Source of the DNA: Metabacillus flavus
Lineage (GTDB): Bacteria > Bacillota > Bacilli > Bacillales > Bacillaceae
Reading direction: 5' to 3'
Assembly (NCBI RefSeq): GCF_018283675.1
Contig: NZ_JAGVRK010000001.1
Location: forward strand, 2,046,001-2,110,000
DNA length: 64,000 nt
The notes under the pieces were generated by a model that saw nothing but the letters and a program-made list of their open reading frames with translations, did not search any database and was not told where the DNA came from. Each line of letters opens with the position of its first letter. Position 1 is the first letter of the stretch. A program made the position numbers and the translations under genes. Positions 8,419 through 17,244 of this stretch are shown here, piece after piece.

Positions 8419-8719
8419 TAAAGAACTGGAAAACCAAATCATACAAAACTATCAAAATGAGGAAAAGATGATGATATTAGTTTTTGCCCAATGGTGCGTC
8501 AATCATGATCTCAATCCTGAAGAATTGTATGTAGCCGCCTATCCGCAGCAAGCTGATAATCAGGCGTTAAAGGATGCCTTGGAATTGACTATTCCTAAGG
8601 AAGAAGCTGGAGAAATTGAGGATGATACGCTGCTTGGAGTGCTATCCTTATTTGGCAACGAAGACCTTGCGTTTACGGTAACAGAAGAAATTGAAAAGCG
8701 AAAAAAGAAGAAAAAATGA
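8411..8719 (+). CDS. Conserved small acidic protein, function unknown
   Basis: 102 residues if the TTG at 8411 is the start; AAGGA lies ten bases upstream and the start overlaps the stop of the oxidoreductase gene. GTG codons at 8393 and 8402 are alternatives but lack a spaced site. The sequence is helical and acidic in the middle (PKEEAGEIEDDTLLGVLSLFG) and ends in a Lys-rich tail (EIEKRKKKKK). No enzyme motif is visible. Overlap with the upstream gene suggests translational coupling. I do not recognise the family. Confidence 0.75.
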   Translation: MSNKELENQIIQNYQNEEKMMILVFAQWCVNHDLNPEELYVAAYPQQADNQALKDALELTIPKEEAGEIEDDTLLGVLSLFGNEDLAFTVTEEIEKRKKKKK

Positions 8720-8824
8720 ATCAAATGCAGTCAGTATTGGCTGCAAATGACTTTAGATGTAATTCATCACTGAGTCTGCTAAAGTGGAAATATAGTGATT
8801 TACAGAAGGAGAGTGCAGATTTAC

Positions 8825-9319
8825 GTGCATAGGCATAATCAGTCTATTTCGGTGCAAACGGCCATTTTGACCGTAAGCGATACTCGTACTAAAGAAAATG
8901 ACATAAGCGGAGCAGCCATCCGGGAATTTTTAGAGGCGAATGGGCATCATGTTGAGGATTATACAATTGTTGATGACGATGTTTACTCGATCCGTAATGC
9001 TGTGACGGGCTGGTGCGAACGTTCAGCCAACCAGGCTATTATCATCACAGGGGGAACTGGATTCAGCCCAAGAGATGTTACATATGAAGCAGTATCAGAT
9101 TTGTTTCACAAGGAAATGACAGGATTTGGGGAATTATTCAGGAATCTGAGCTACGAAGAAATCGGTGCAAAGGCAATGTTCAGCAGAGCTGCCGCTGGAA
9201 GCATAAACGGCCGTGCTGTATATGTATTGCCCGGATCAGAAAACGCAGTAAAGCTCGGAATGTCAAAGCTCATTCTTCCATCCATTCAGCACTTCACAGA
9301 GGAGTTAAACCGTCTATGA
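8825..9319 (+). CDS. moaB: Molybdenum cofactor biosynthesis protein MoaB/MogA
   Basis: About 164 residues. The MoCF-biosynthesis fold is shown by AILTVSDTRTKENDISG near the start, the molybdopterin-binding motif TGGTGFSPRDVT, and the C-terminal LPGSENAVKLGMSKLILP. The family adenylates molybdopterin before molybdate insertion. The start is uncertain: GTG at 8825 gives a normal-length N-terminus and lies 13 bases from AAGGAG (8806-8811), while GTG at 8813 is too close and GTG 8795 precedes the site. The stop overlaps the mobA start by four bases (ATGA). It heads a moaB-mobA-moaC cluster that would support the formate dehydrogenase. Confidence 0.93.
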   Translation: MHRHNQSISVQTAILTVSDTRTKENDISGAAIREFLEANGHHVEDYTIVDDDVYSIRNAVTGWCERSANQAIIITGGTGFSPRDVTYEAVSDLFHKEMTGFGELFRNLSYEEIGAKAMFSRAAAGSINGRAVYVLPGSENAVKLGMSKLILPSIQHFTEELNRL

Positions 9320-9894
9320 AAATGGCTGGCGTAGTTCTTGCAGGCGGCAGGTCTTCAAGATTCGGAAAACCAAAAATGTTCGAGCTGCATAATGGAAAAC
9401 CGTTTTATGAACATAGTTTGGATGCATTAAAACAAAATCATCTCTCCCCATTAGTAATTTCTACTAATGAAGTGCTTGTCCAGCAATTCAAGCGCCAGGA
9501 TGTAAGGCTCATTGTTGAAGAAGAGTCTTCTTCCTATCAAGGGCCCTTGTATGCCATCCATAATGTAATGAGCCGTATGGACGACCCGGACTGGTTTTTC
9601 ATCCTGTCATGCGATATCCCTTTTGTCACGGCAGAATTTGTAGATGAAATGATTGGTTTTGCGGGCGATTCCGAAGCAGATGCGGTCGTACCTGTCCAGG
9701 GCGGACGCATTCAGCCGTTAATGGCCCTTTATCATAAGCGGACCATTGAAAATCTGGAAAAAATGCTGGCAGCTGATGAACATAAGCTGGAGCATCTTTT
9801 AAATGATTTGCATGTATTAACGATTCCATTTCCTGAGGATGACCCTGCTTTCATCAATATTAATCATGCCAGGGACTGGAACACTGATTATTAG
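9316..9894 (+). CDS. mobA: Molybdenum cofactor guanylyltransferase MobA
   Basis: 192 residues, the usual size. The N-terminal nucleotide-binding signature VLAGGRSSRFGKPK and the metal-binding ILSCDIPFV near residue 97 identify a MobA-type nucleotidyltransferase. It attaches GMP to molybdopterin to form the guanine dinucleotide cofactor used by formate dehydrogenases of this class. Start overlaps the moaB stop; an in-frame ATG two codons later is an alternative. moaC follows after 12 bases with its own AGGAGG site. Confidence 0.93.
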   Translation: MKMAGVVLAGGRSSRFGKPKMFELHNGKPFYEHSLDALKQNHLSPLVISTNEVLVQQFKRQDVRLIVEEESSSYQGPLYAIHNVMSRMDDPDWFFILSCDIPFVTAEFVDEMIGFAGDSEADAVVPVQGGRIQPLMALYHKRTIENLEKMLAADEHKLEHLLNDLHVLTIPFPEDDPAFININHARDWNTDY

Positions 9895-9906
9895 GAGGAA
9901 AACGTT

Positions 9907-10389
9907 ATGAGTTCTTTCACTCATTGGAACGAATCAGGAAGACCGAAAATGGTGGATATATCTGATAAGGACAGTTCAAGCCGCACGGCTTCCGCTCAAG
10001 CTGTCATCACTTTATCCGCCGAGCTCTATGAAGCGATACAAGCTGGATCCATAAAAAAAGGCGATCCGCTGCAAGTGGCTCAGATTGCCGGAATTATGGG
10101 AGCAAAGAAAACAGCGGAGATTATTCCGATGTGCCACCCTATTCAGCTTCAGGGCACCGACTTTGACTTTCAGTATATGAAAAGCAAGGAAGGCTATGAG
10201 CTGATTATGCAGGCAGAAGTAAAGTGCGACGGTAAAACGGGCGTTGAAATGGAAGCCTTGACCGCGGTATCCATTGCTGCACTGACTTTCTATGATATGT
10301 GCAAAGCGGTTGATAAAAGCATGGTGATTAAGGAAACCTCCCTTCTGAAAAAAACAGGTGGAAAGAGCGGCGATTATATCCGCTCTTGA
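9907..10389 (+). CDS. moaC: Cyclic pyranopterin monophosphate synthase MoaC
   Basis: 160 residues. Conserved MoaC segments are all present: [18 protein letters not shown] near the start, [10 protein letters not shown], the C-terminal [22 protein letters not shown] and the ending [15 protein letters not shown]. With MoaA, it converts GTP-derived 3',8-cyclo-GTP into cyclic pyranopterin monophosphate, the first precursor in Moco synthesis. The ATG has TTAGGAGGAAAACGTT ahead of it. Last gene of the Moco cluster; a terminator follows 21 bases later. Confidence 0.96.
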   Translation: MSSFTHWNESGRPKMVDISDKDSSSRTASAQAVITLSAELYEAIQAGSIKKGDPLQVAQIAGIMGAKKTAEIIPMCHPIQLQGTDFDFQYMKSKEGYELIMQAEVKCDGKTGVEMEALTAVSIAALTFYDMCKAVDKSMVIKETSLLKKTGGKSGDYIRS

Positions 10390-10410
10390 AATGATTTGGT
10401 CTCATATGTA

Positions 10411-10440
10411 AAGAGCCTGGAATTCCTTCCAGGCTCTTAT
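10411..10440. terminator. Terminator between convergent moaC and ywaF-like genes
   Basis: A perfect 10-bp stem AAGAGCCTGG / CCAGGCTCTT with an 8-base loop lies between two converging genes. The downstream T-tract (ATCTTTTAT) is moderate on the plus side. Confidence 0.7.
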
Positions 10441-10452
10441 CTTTTATATGAT

Positions 10453-11193
10453 CTAATCGAATGATCTTGCCTCCACCCGATTTTCCCCTACTCCCGTTTT
10501 TTCCCTGAAAATCAGCCAAAGCACCACTCCCATACCTGCGGCAATTCCTTCGAGTGAAAGAATATACCAAGGGTAGGGTCCAAGCAGGTCAAGCAAACTT
10601 CCGCTTGTAGGCTTATGATCAAGGAACATGTAATTTCCTCCCGTATAGTGGTTTACCAAAAGAACAACCGGAAGCAGGATATTTAGAAATACAACCGTTT
10701 TTATAACCGAGTAAATCGTAGGACGATACCCCTTCACCCATGTATAGTAGAGCGGAACGGCTATAATCCAGGTATGTGTATAGAAAAAATGAAAAAAGCG
10801 GAAATGCGGAAAATCGATTGAGAGCACCGGAGTCAGCAATGCCTGAGACGCTCCCATTAATCCGATAAACAGCAGGATCTCGTACACAAGACGGCTCCCT
10901 GTAAGCAGCAGCAATCCAGTCATAATAAAACTGATATTGCAAAGCTCGAGCGGCAGTGCATGTCTTACTTCCCAATTGTTATTAACAATCAGCCAAACGT
11001 GATAAAGAAGTTCAATTGCAACTAAGGTGATAGCTAAGCCAATCTCTAAGGGTTTCATCTTTTTTTCTTTAAGTACTGATTTAAAACCATACAAAATAAT
11101 CAATAAAACGAGAAGCACAGCCAAAGCAGCAATATGACTGCTGCCGAACATAGCAAAAGGAAAATCCTCCTGATTGTTTCCGAATAGATTCAT
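10453..11193 (-). CDS. TIGR02206 / YwaF-like integral membrane protein
   Basis: 246 residues from the ATG at 11193, which has GGAGAAGG upstream; the longer frame to 11229 lacks a site. About seven hydrophobic segments are visible. Family features include the HALPLELCNISFIMTGLLLLTG motif and SIDFPHFRFFHFFYTHTW, with conserved His residues in helices. It matches the YwaF/TIGR02206 family of Bacillus, whose function is not established. It is monocistronic and divergent from adaA. Confidence 0.82.
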   Translation of the reverse strand: MNLFGNNQEDFPFAMFGSSHIAALAVLLVLLIILYGFKSVLKEKKMKPLEIGLAITLVAIELLYHVWLIVNNNWEVRHALPLELCNISFIMTGLLLLTGSRLVYEILLFIGLMGASQALLTPVLSIDFPHFRFFHFFYTHTWIIAVPLYYTWVKGYRPTIYSVIKTVVFLNILLPVVLLVNHYTGGNYMFLDHKPTSGSLLDLLGPYPWYILSLEGIAAGMGVVLWLIFREKTGVGENRVEARSFD

Positions 11194-11371
11194 TTTTCCT
11201 TCTCCACCAAAGTATGACGTCCTTTTCATAATATCATTTTTTAAAGGATGGGAGACCCCTTCTTGTCATTTACCGAAAGTCTATTGCTGTCATATTCTTG
11301 CTTTCCTATTCATAAATCGTTATCGGCTGCCTCCTCTTGGTTTATAATTTTCCCATAAAGGAGTGATGAGC

Positions 11372-11953
11372 GTGAATGAACAAGAACTATTTGAAGCAAT
11401 CTATGAAACCATTTTAAACCGAACGGCAAAATACGATGGCCAATACTATATCGGAATCACCTCAACCAAAATCTTCTGCCGGCCATCCTGCCGGTCGAGG
11501 ACACCGAAAAGGAAAAATGTGAGGGTGTACAGAAGCATCCAGGAAGCAATAGATGCAGGCTTCCGGGCATGCAAACGGTGCAAGCCCGAGGTATCAGGAA
11601 AGCATGGACCAGATGCAGAAATGGCTGAAAGAGTAAAGCAGCTCATTCACCATCAATATAAAGAAGCATTAACATTAAACGCCATGGCCCAGCAATTAGC
11701 CATAAGTCCATATCATCTCCTGCGTGTATTTAAACGGGTCACAGGATTGACCCCTTCCAAATACTTGATGACTCACAGAATAAGCGAGGCTAAAAAGCTA
11801 TTACTGGCAGATCAAAAAGCCATCGCTCAAGTTGCAGCTGAGACAGGATTTTCAAATCCCCCGCATTTTTCATCTGTGTTTAAAAAGATGGCAGGCTGCT
11901 CCCCTCACGAATATAGAGAAAAAACGGCTGAAGAAGGTGAACGGTTAAAATGA
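11372..11953 (+). CDS. adaA: AdaA: methylphosphotriester-DNA methyltransferase and AraC-type activator
   Basis: 193 residues from the GTG at 11372 (AAAGGAG eight bases upstream; the GTG/ATG at 11363/11366 are too close). The N-terminal zinc/methyl-acceptor domain has the four cysteines FCRPSC...CKRC. The C-terminal ~100 residues form two AraC helix-turn-helix motifs (LTLNAMAQQLAISPYHLLRVFKR and AIAQVAAETGFSNPPHFSSVFK). AdaA accepts a methyl group from damaged phosphotriesters and then activates the adaptive-response genes. The stop overlaps the adaB start (ATGA), and alkA follows, so the three make one alkylation-repair operon that it probably autoactivates. Confidence 0.95.
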   Translation: MNEQELFEAIYETILNRTAKYDGQYYIGITSTKIFCRPSCRSRTPKRKNVRVYRSIQEAIDAGFRACKRCKPEVSGKHGPDAEMAERVKQLIHHQYKEALTLNAMAQQLAISPYHLLRVFKRVTGLTPSKYLMTHRISEAKKLLLADQKAIAQVAAETGFSNPPHFSSVFKKMAGCSPHEYREKTAEEGERLK

Positions 11954-12507
11954 CAGAAATCGTGCCTGTTTACTGGAGTCAATTTTCACATGAAACTTTC
12001 AACCCTCTCCCTTTCTATATCGCAGCGACCGACTATGGAATTTGCAGGCTGACATGGCCGGGGGAATCATTTGAAGTTTTGGAAAACTGGGTTGCTTTAA
12101 AAATTCCGGGTTCAAAATTAGAACATAACCCAAAAGAAACAGCTGTCTACATTCAAGAGCTTATGGAATATTTAAACGGGGAGCGAAAAGTATTTCAGTT
12201 TCCTATAGATTTATACGGAACCTCTTTTCAAAAGGCTATATGGAATGCATTGTTAAACATTCCTTATGGAGCTGTCCGCAGCTATTCCCAGCTTGCAGAA
12301 GCTGCCGGAAATAAAAAGGCAGTCCGGGCAGCCGGAACAGCAAATGGCGCTAATCCCGTTCCGATCGCAGTGCCCTGCCATCGAGTGATTGGCTCCAATA
12401 ATACCTTAACAGGATTCAGGGGCGGACTCCATATGAAAGAACACCTTCTCCGATTGGAGGATTATCATGACTTCAGCATCAAAGGACATGCACGTTTTCA
12501 ATTTTAG
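11950..12507 (+). CDS. adaB: AdaB: O6-methylguanine-DNA methyltransferase
   Basis: 185 residues. The C-terminal methyltransferase domain contains the suicide Cys in IAVPCHRVIG, preceded by the helix-turn-helix GTSFQKAIWNALLNIPYGAVRSYSQLAEAAGN. It transfers methyl groups from O6-methylguanine irreversibly to itself. The start overlaps the adaA stop. The 3' end overlaps alkA by 41 bases in another frame; the last residues (DYHDFSIKGHARFQF) are therefore also encoded by the alkA start region, an unusually long but believable overlap because the alkA ribosome site lies inside adaB. Confidence 0.95.
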   Translation: MTEIVPVYWSQFSHETFNPLPFYIAATDYGICRLTWPGESFEVLENWVALKIPGSKLEHNPKETAVYIQELMEYLNGERKVFQFPIDLYGTSFQKAIWNALLNIPYGAVRSYSQLAEAAGNKKAVRAAGTANGANPVPIAVPCHRVIGSNNTLTGFRGGLHMKEHLLRLEDYHDFSIKGHARFQF

Positions 12508-13408
12508 CACCGCGTCTGAATCCATGATCATCCAGGTCCCGAAACTTTTCAGCTGCAAAGAAGCCCTTCATTATTTAACTAGATCTCCTCAAGAATGCCT
12601 TCATCAAGTTGTTGACGGAGAAATCTATAAGGTTCTCGTTATAGACCGGCATAAAATTCTTGTGAGGATAAAGGAGAGCGGACATTCTTTTCTTGAGCTT
12701 AAAATAGTGGACGGTTCAGATAAAAGCGAGATCATGCATCGTAAAGCTGCCGAATATACGGCCGAGTGGCTGGATCTCACTACAGATCTCGAACCTTTTT
12801 ATCAGATAGCAAATAACGATCCAATTCTTGGTTCTCTCACTCAAAAATTTGAGGGCCTTCGGATAATTGGGGTTCCTGATTTGTTCGAAGCATTGACCTG
12901 GGCAGTCATCGGACAGCAAATCAATCTGGCTTTTGCTTATACACTGAAGAAAAGATTGGTTGAAGCATACGGTGAGAAGCATGTATGGGCTGAAAAGGCT
13001 TTTTGGACCTTTCCTGCTCCGGAAACCATAGCTTCTCTTTCCGCAGAAAACCTGCGGGAGCTTCAATTTACAGAAAAAAAAGCAGAGTATGTGATCGGGA
13101 TCGCCAAACTGATTGCAGACGGAAAGATAACGAAAGAAAACCTTTTGAGAGTTCGGAATGTAAAGTCAATAGAAGAAAAACTTTTGTCCATCCGGGGGAT
13201 CGGTCCATGGACAGCTCACTATTGTATGATGAGATGCCTCAGGATTTCCTCGAGTTTTCCCTTTGGTGATGCGGCTTTAAATAAAGCCTTGCAGAATGCG
13301 GGCTTTAAAGAAGGAAAACTAACGAGAGATGAAATGGAAGAGATATTTTCACCATGGGCACCATGGGAGGCTTATGCTGTTTTCTATTTTTGGAAGAGTT
13401 TGTCATAA
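12467..13408 (+). CDS. alkA: DNA-3-methyladenine glycosylase II
   Basis: 313 residues. The helix-hairpin-helix LLSIRGIGPWTAHYCMMRCL and the catalytic Asp in SSFPFGDAALNKAL identify an AlkA/HhH-GPD glycosylase; AVIGQQINLAFAYTLKKRLVE is also typical. It removes alkylated bases such as 3-methyladenine. The ATG at 12467 has GGAGGA six bases upstream, so the long overlap with adaB looks real. It is the last gene of the adaA-adaB-alkA operon; no clear terminator hairpin follows. Confidence 0.95.
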   Translation: MTSASKDMHVFNFSTASESMIIQVPKLFSCKEALHYLTRSPQECLHQVVDGEIYKVLVIDRHKILVRIKESGHSFLELKIVDGSDKSEIMHRKAAEYTAEWLDLTTDLEPFYQIANNDPILGSLTQKFEGLRIIGVPDLFEALTWAVIGQQINLAFAYTLKKRLVEAYGEKHVWAEKAFWTFPAPETIASLSAENLRELQFTEKKAEYVIGIAKLIADGKITKENLLRVRNVKSIEEKLLSIRGIGPWTAHYCMMRCLRISSSFPFGDAALNKALQNAGFKEGKLTRDEMEEIFSPWAPWEAYAVFYFWKSLS

Positions 13409-13478
13409 TTGGACTTATAGTTCCATTTATATAAATAATGCAGATTTTCCTATAAGCCTCTCGCCTGTGCAATTTATT

Positions 13479-13506
13479 TTGCTTCCCATGACCAGTAAGA
13501 TATGAT
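13479..13506 (+). promoter_or_regulatory. Sigma-A type promoter of the first LLM monooxygenase gene
   Basis: TTGCTT, 16 bases, TATGAT, about 30 bases ahead of the ATG at 13539. Confidence 0.5.
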
Positions 13507-13538
13507 GTGGGTAGCATTTTTCAGAAAGAAGGGTATTC

Positions 13539-14534
13539 ATGAAACTCAGCATACTGGATCAATCTCCTTTATCATCAGGCAAAACGCCAAAAGAAGCTCT
13601 TGAAGCTTCTCTTCGTCTTGCACAAGCTGGAGAAAGGCTCGGGTATAAAAGATATTGGATTGCAGAACATCATGACTTTTCCGGTCTTACAAGTTCAGCT
13701 CCGGAAGTGATGCTTGGATTTATAGGAGGCCATACCCGAAGCATCCGTCTTGGAGCGGGTGCAATTCTTCTGCCCCATTATAAGCCATATAAAATAGCAG
13801 AGACTTTTAATCTCCTTTCTACCCTTTTTACGGATCGGATTGATCTTGGAATTGGCAGGTCCCCCGGAGGATCCGCTGAAGCAGCCAGCGCCCTGTCCGG
13901 AAATTTTCTTAATAATGTGAAACAATTCCCTGATACATTCAAAGAACTGCTTCATTTTCTAAGAAATGATTTTCCGGATGATCATATGTACTCGGCCGTT
14001 AAACCCTCCCCGGTTCCTCCCTCTCCTCCTCAGGTTCATGTATTGGGGACGAGCAGCAAAAGCGCTTTGCTTGCGGCGGCGAATGGAACGGGATATGTAT
14101 TCGGGCAGTTTATGGGAAGCAAGGAGCCAGCGATTGTACGTCAATATAAAGAGGCGTTCATGCCAAGCTCTCATCTTCCCGCTCCAAAAGTCATCCTCGC
14201 TGCTGCGGCAATATGCGCTGAAACAGCCGAAGATGCCGAAAAAATTGCTTACAGCAGCCAAGTCTGGCATCTCATGCTTGCAAAAGGAGAAGGAAAAAAG
14301 GGAGTACCTTCATTTGAGGAAGCCCATGCTTATATCCTTACAGCAGATGAAGAGGAAATGCTGAAGAAAATTAAATCGCAGCAGATCGTAGGTACCCCTT
14401 CTGCAGTCAAGAAAAAACTTGAGAAGCTGGCTATTGAATATGGAGCAGGCGAAGTGATGATAATATCCATCACCCATAAAGAGGAAGATAAAATTCGTTC
14501 TTATGAGCTTATTGCCAACGAATTTTCCCAATAA
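13539..14534 (+). CDS. Luciferase-like flavin-dependent monooxygenase (MsnO8/YceB type), copy 1
   Basis: 331 residues, TIM-barrel luciferase-like family. Diagnostic stretches are MKLSILDQSPLSSGKTPKEAL at the N-terminus, RYWIAEHHDFSGLTSSAPEV, and RIDLGIGRSPGGSAEA. The family usually uses FMNH2 and O2; the substrate is not predictable. The start is supported by AAGAAGGG ten bases upstream. It is monocistronic and ends in a strong bidirectional terminator. Two relatives occur in the window (15227-16252 minus; 21833-22825 plus); copies 1 and 3 are much more alike than either is to copy 2. Confidence 0.9.
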   Translation: MKLSILDQSPLSSGKTPKEALEASLRLAQAGERLGYKRYWIAEHHDFSGLTSSAPEVMLGFIGGHTRSIRLGAGAILLPHYKPYKIAETFNLLSTLFTDRIDLGIGRSPGGSAEAASALSGNFLNNVKQFPDTFKELLHFLRNDFPDDHMYSAVKPSPVPPSPPQVHVLGTSSKSALLAAANGTGYVFGQFMGSKEPAIVRQYKEAFMPSSHLPAPKVILAAAAICAETAEDAEKIAYSSQVWHLMLAKGEGKKGVPSFEEAHAYILTADEEEMLKKIKSQQIVGTPSAVKKKLEKLAIEYGAGEVMIISITHKEEDKIRSYELIANEFSQ

Positions 14535-14565
14535 AAAAAGGCCGGATTTACTTTCCGGCCTTTTT
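14535..14565. terminator. Bidirectional terminator
   Basis: Stem AAAAAGGCCGGA / TCCGGCCTTTTT with a 7-base loop between the convergent LLM gene and the DUF3219 gene; it overlaps the end of the latter. Confidence 0.9.
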
Positions 14566-14835
14566 CTCAATCAATTGAAGATAGTAATCCCCAATTGCAT
14601 TGTCTTCATATAAATTTACGGCAGAGGTTGAATATTGTTTGATGACTGCTTGAAATGAAAGGTTTTTTTCCGGTACTTTCACTTCGAAATCATTTTTATA
14701 AAGCAAGGTTGTTGTATCATGATAATCTTCCCCGCTTTTCACTTTAAAATGGAAGCTGATTAAATGGGATCCCTTCACTTCCTCATGAAGAAAGTCTGTC
14801 CCTTCAATTGGCCGTTCATTAATATAAATGATCAT
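14548..14835 (-). CDS. DUF3219 family protein (YkvR-like)
   Basis: 95 residues, mostly beta-strand: MIIYINERPIEGTDF, then YHDTTTLLYKNDFEVKVPEKNLSFQAVIKQYSTSAVNLYEDN. This pattern matches the small cytoplasmic DUF3219 family of Bacillus (YkvR). No catalytic residues stand out and its function is unknown. The start has an AGGAG-type site (from AATAGGAGCGATTTCC). It is separated from the upstream HesB-like gene by a terminator, so it is probably transcribed alone. Confidence 0.8.
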   Translation of the reverse strand: MIIYINERPIEGTDFLHEEVKGSHLISFHFKVKSGEDYHDTTTLLYKNDFEVKVPEKNLSFQAVIKQYSTSAVNLYEDNAIGDYYLQLIEKKAGK

Positions 14836-14857
14836 GGAAATCGCTCCTATTCCTGAT

Positions 14858-14894
14858 AAAAAAGAGAGTTCTTTATGAAAAGAACTCTGCTTTT
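14858..14894 (-). terminator. Terminator of the HesB-like gene
   Basis: Stem AGAGTTCTTT / AAAGAACTCT with a 4-base loop; on the minus strand it is followed by CTTTTTT. Confidence 0.85.
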
Positions 14895-14899
14895 ATTTG

Positions 14900-15202
14900 T
14901 TAATGGTGGTCATGCCATCCTTTATTTCTGTTGATGATTTCAAATCGTTCCTGAGGGACGAAGAAAAACTGGATCCATACTCCGTCCAAAAATTCTTCAC
15001 GGCTGTCCATCAGAATATCGATATCTTTATCTGTTTTCACAATCTCATCATGTTCAGTAGGTGTATCAAGTTTCACATCATAATGGGCATGGTCCCCGTG
15101 CATTTCCGTGATGAACACCCGTATCATTTTCCCTTGTCCTTCTTTACTCTCAAGCATTCTTTTTAACACTTTTGCAGCGTTGCGGTTTATTTTGCATTCC
15201 AT
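14900..15202 (-). CDS. HesB/IscA-fold protein without cluster-binding cysteines
   Basis: 100 residues starting MECKINRNAAKVLKRML. The sequence follows the Fe-S biosynthesis (HesB-like) fold: helix, then VFITEMHGDHAHYDVKLDTP, then DILMDSREEFLDGVWIQFFFVP. The three cysteines that bind iron in IscA/SufA are missing; the only Cys is residue 3. Histidines are frequent (GDHAHYD, WHDHH at the C-terminus). Similar Cys-less proteins are annotated in Bacillus as iron-sulfur biosynthesis family, so a cluster-scaffold role is doubtful. It is preceded by a GGAG-type site and its own terminator follows. Confidence 0.72.
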   Translation of the reverse strand: MECKINRNAAKVLKRMLESKEGQGKMIRVFITEMHGDHAHYDVKLDTPTEHDEIVKTDKDIDILMDSREEFLDGVWIQFFFVPQERFEIINRNKGWHDHH

Positions 15203-15226
15203 CGTCTCTTCTCCTTCAATAAATTG

Positions 15227-16252
15227 TTACTTGACTAGCTGTGAAACAATTTCATAAGATTGCAGTCTTGCCTGATGATCAAAAATATTAGCGGTAATCA
15301 TCATCTCATCAGCCTGGGTTTCATCCAGGAAGCTTTGAAGCTTCGTCTTCACTTGTTCAGAATCGCCAATCGCAGAAGCTCTTAATGTTTGCTGAATAGA
15401 AGCTTTTTCATATTCGTTCCATAAATCATCCATATTATCCACCGGAGGATTCAATTGTCCCGGACGTCCTCTGACCAGATTCAGAAATTGCTGTTTCATG
15501 GAAGTAGATAAATATTGCGCCTGTGCCTCTGTCTCCGCAGCAACGACATTTACCCCTACCATTGCATATGGTTCATCCAAAACTTCGGAAGGACGGAAAT
15601 GATTCCGGTAAATCCTTAATGCTTCAGTTGTATGATCCGGTGAAAAATGGCTGGCAAAGGCAAACGGCAATCCAAGCTGGCCGGCAAGATGGGCACTGAA
15701 GCCGCTTGAGCCAAGCAGCCAAATCGGAATATTCAACCCTTCACCAGGAATGGCTTTTACATGGCTATATTCAACAGGGTTAAAATAGGCTCTCAATTCT
15801 TCCACCTGTTCAGGAAAATCCTCTCCGCTCCCCTTCAGCTCTCTTCTAAGTGCCTGCGCGGTTAGCTGATCTGTTCCAGGTGCCCTTCCTAGTCCAAGAT
15901 CGATTCGGCCGGGAAAAAGCGATTCAAGTGTTCCAAATTGCTCAGCAATGACAAGCGGAGCGTGGTTAGGGAGCATAATGCCGCCTGAGCCGACCCGGAT
16001 GGTCGAAGTACCCTGCGCAATATGACCAATCACGACTGACGTCGCTGAACTGGCAATCCCTCTCATATTGTGATGCTCAGCCAGCCAATAGCGGTTATAT
16101 CCCCACTTTTCTGCATGCTGTGCCAAATCCAGTGAGTTGCCCAAAGCTTCCCCAGCATGGCTTCCAGAAACAATAGGAGCCAGGTCCAAGACAGAGAGCT
16201 TAATTTCGTGCAGCTGCTTTTTATTTTTATCTGCGTAATTCCGTTTAAACAC
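15227..16252 (-). CDS. Luciferase-like flavin-dependent monooxygenase (YwcH type), copy 2
   Basis: 341 residues. Signature segments [59 protein letters not shown] and [13 protein letters not shown] match the YwcH branch of the luciferase-like family. The start is GTG at 16252, with AAGGAGG eight bases upstream. It is divergent from the DUF2512 gene. The family uses reduced FMN or F420 type cofactors; substrate unknown. It is the only one of the three LLM paralogs here with the GLGRAPGTD rather than GRSPGG loop. Confidence 0.9.
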   Translation of the reverse strand: MFKRNYADKNKKQLHEIKLSVLDLAPIVSGSHAGEALGNSLDLAQHAEKWGYNRYWLAEHHNMRGIASSATSVVIGHIAQGTSTIRVGSGGIMLPNHAPLVIAEQFGTLESLFPGRIDLGLGRAPGTDQLTAQALRRELKGSGEDFPEQVEELRAYFNPVEYSHVKAIPGEGLNIPIWLLGSSGFSAHLAGQLGLPFAFASHFSPDHTTEALRIYRNHFRPSEVLDEPYAMVGVNVVAAETEAQAQYLSTSMKQQFLNLVRGRPGQLNPPVDNMDDLWNEYEKASIQQTLRASAIGDSEQVKTKLQSFLDETQADEMMITANIFDHQARLQSYEIVSQLVK

Positions 16253-16427
16253 GCGTATTCCTCCTTAGTCACGATTCCTTATATATGGAAGGGTTTCTTA
16301 TAGTATCAAATCATAAGGACAACTTTACTATATGTCCTTTAAAAACTCGAATAATTTGCACACAGCCGGCCAATCATGTATGTTTGCTCCCATTTCTGAC
16401 AAAACTTTAGAAAAAGGAGTGAGAAAA

Positions 16428-16865
16428 ATGAATCAGCTTGCTGTCATTGCCGTAAAATTTATTATCGCAGCCATCGCCTTTGCTATAGGTCTGGATTTAT
16501 TTTTTGATGCGAACATAACAGATATTTTTTCTTTTAGTTTATTTGCAGCCCTTGCTACCTATTTGCTGGGAGACAGAGTCGTACTGCCTGCATTGGGACA
16601 TCGGTCAGCGTACATAGTAGAATTTTTCACTGTTTACCTCGGGGTGTGGATTTTTGGATCTGTTTTGTATGAAAACTATCTGCAAATTGCCTGGGGCAGC
16701 GGGATCTCTGCTGTCATCTTTACAGCTGGAGAGGTATTCGTTCACCTCTTTTTACTTGAGCGGATGCAAACTGCGGAGAGAAGATCCATCCGTACAGGAC
16801 ACGCAGCTTTTGGAACCGAATTTTCAAAAGAACTGGACCCTTTAGAAAAAAATAAAAAAGATTAA
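16428..16865 (+). CDS. DUF2512 small membrane protein (YndM-like)
   Basis: 145 residues from the ATG at 16428, which has AAAAAGGAGTGAG upstream; the longer frame from 16332 has no site. Four hydrophobic helices are visible (LAVIAVKFIIAAIAFAIGL; IFSFSLFAALATYLLGD; YIVEFFTVYLGVWIFGSVL; ISAVIFTAGEVFVHLFLL) and then a hydrophilic tail. This is the DUF2512 family (YndM of B. subtilis), of unknown function. Monocistronic. Confidence 0.82.
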   Translation: MNQLAVIAVKFIIAAIAFAIGLDLFFDANITDIFSFSLFAALATYLLGDRVVLPALGHRSAYIVEFFTVYLGVWIFGSVLYENYLQIAWGSGISAVIFTAGEVFVHLFLLERMQTAERRSIRTGHAAFGTEFSKELDPLEKNKKD

Positions 16866-17087
16866 TTTTTTTTCGTCATATTCACCTATAACCAGTCAGG
16901 TTTTGAGGCCAAAGTCTTGCAATGACCAGACGAAATGACCCTCTAATCACCATATAAATACAAAAAACACTCATCTTTTTCATAAACAGCAAAAGGATTA
17001 GCGGAATTTGCAGAGTGTTTAAAGGTTTTATACATTGGAAAAGACGGTATTTAATAGATAACAATCCGATTTTAAGGAGGGAGCAGA

Positions 17088-17183
17088 ATGGTCATTCGAG
17101 CAGGGAGCTGGAAGATGCTCTCGGTTAAAGAAAAATTGTTCATCTTAAAAGCCGTCAGCCATTTATATAAATCCAAAGCCTAA
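17088..17183 (+). CDS. Candidate 31-residue basic small protein
   Basis: ATG at 17088 with a near-perfect AAGGAGG site at 17074-17080 (7-base spacing). The 31 codons end in TAA at 17181, and a rho-independent terminator lies 60 bases downstream. The peptide is basic and amphipathic (KMLSVKEKLFILKAVSHLYKSKA). I do not recognise a family. The 220 bases before it (16866-17087) show no other gene; a weak -35/-10 pair (TTTGCA, 16 bases, TATACA) ends near 17030. The good ribosome site and own terminator favour a real gene. Confidence 0.5.
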   Translation: MVIRAGSWKMLSVKEKLFILKAVSHLYKSKA

Positions 17184-17244
17184 TGATCCCCTATACGCTC
17201 TAGCCTGATCCTATCCTATACTTAAAAATCCAAATACCAGATAG

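Noticed and set aside
16882-17064. 60-codon minus-strand ORF upstream of the 31-codon gene
   Set aside because: No ribosome site and no resemblance to any family; it is AT-rich chance.
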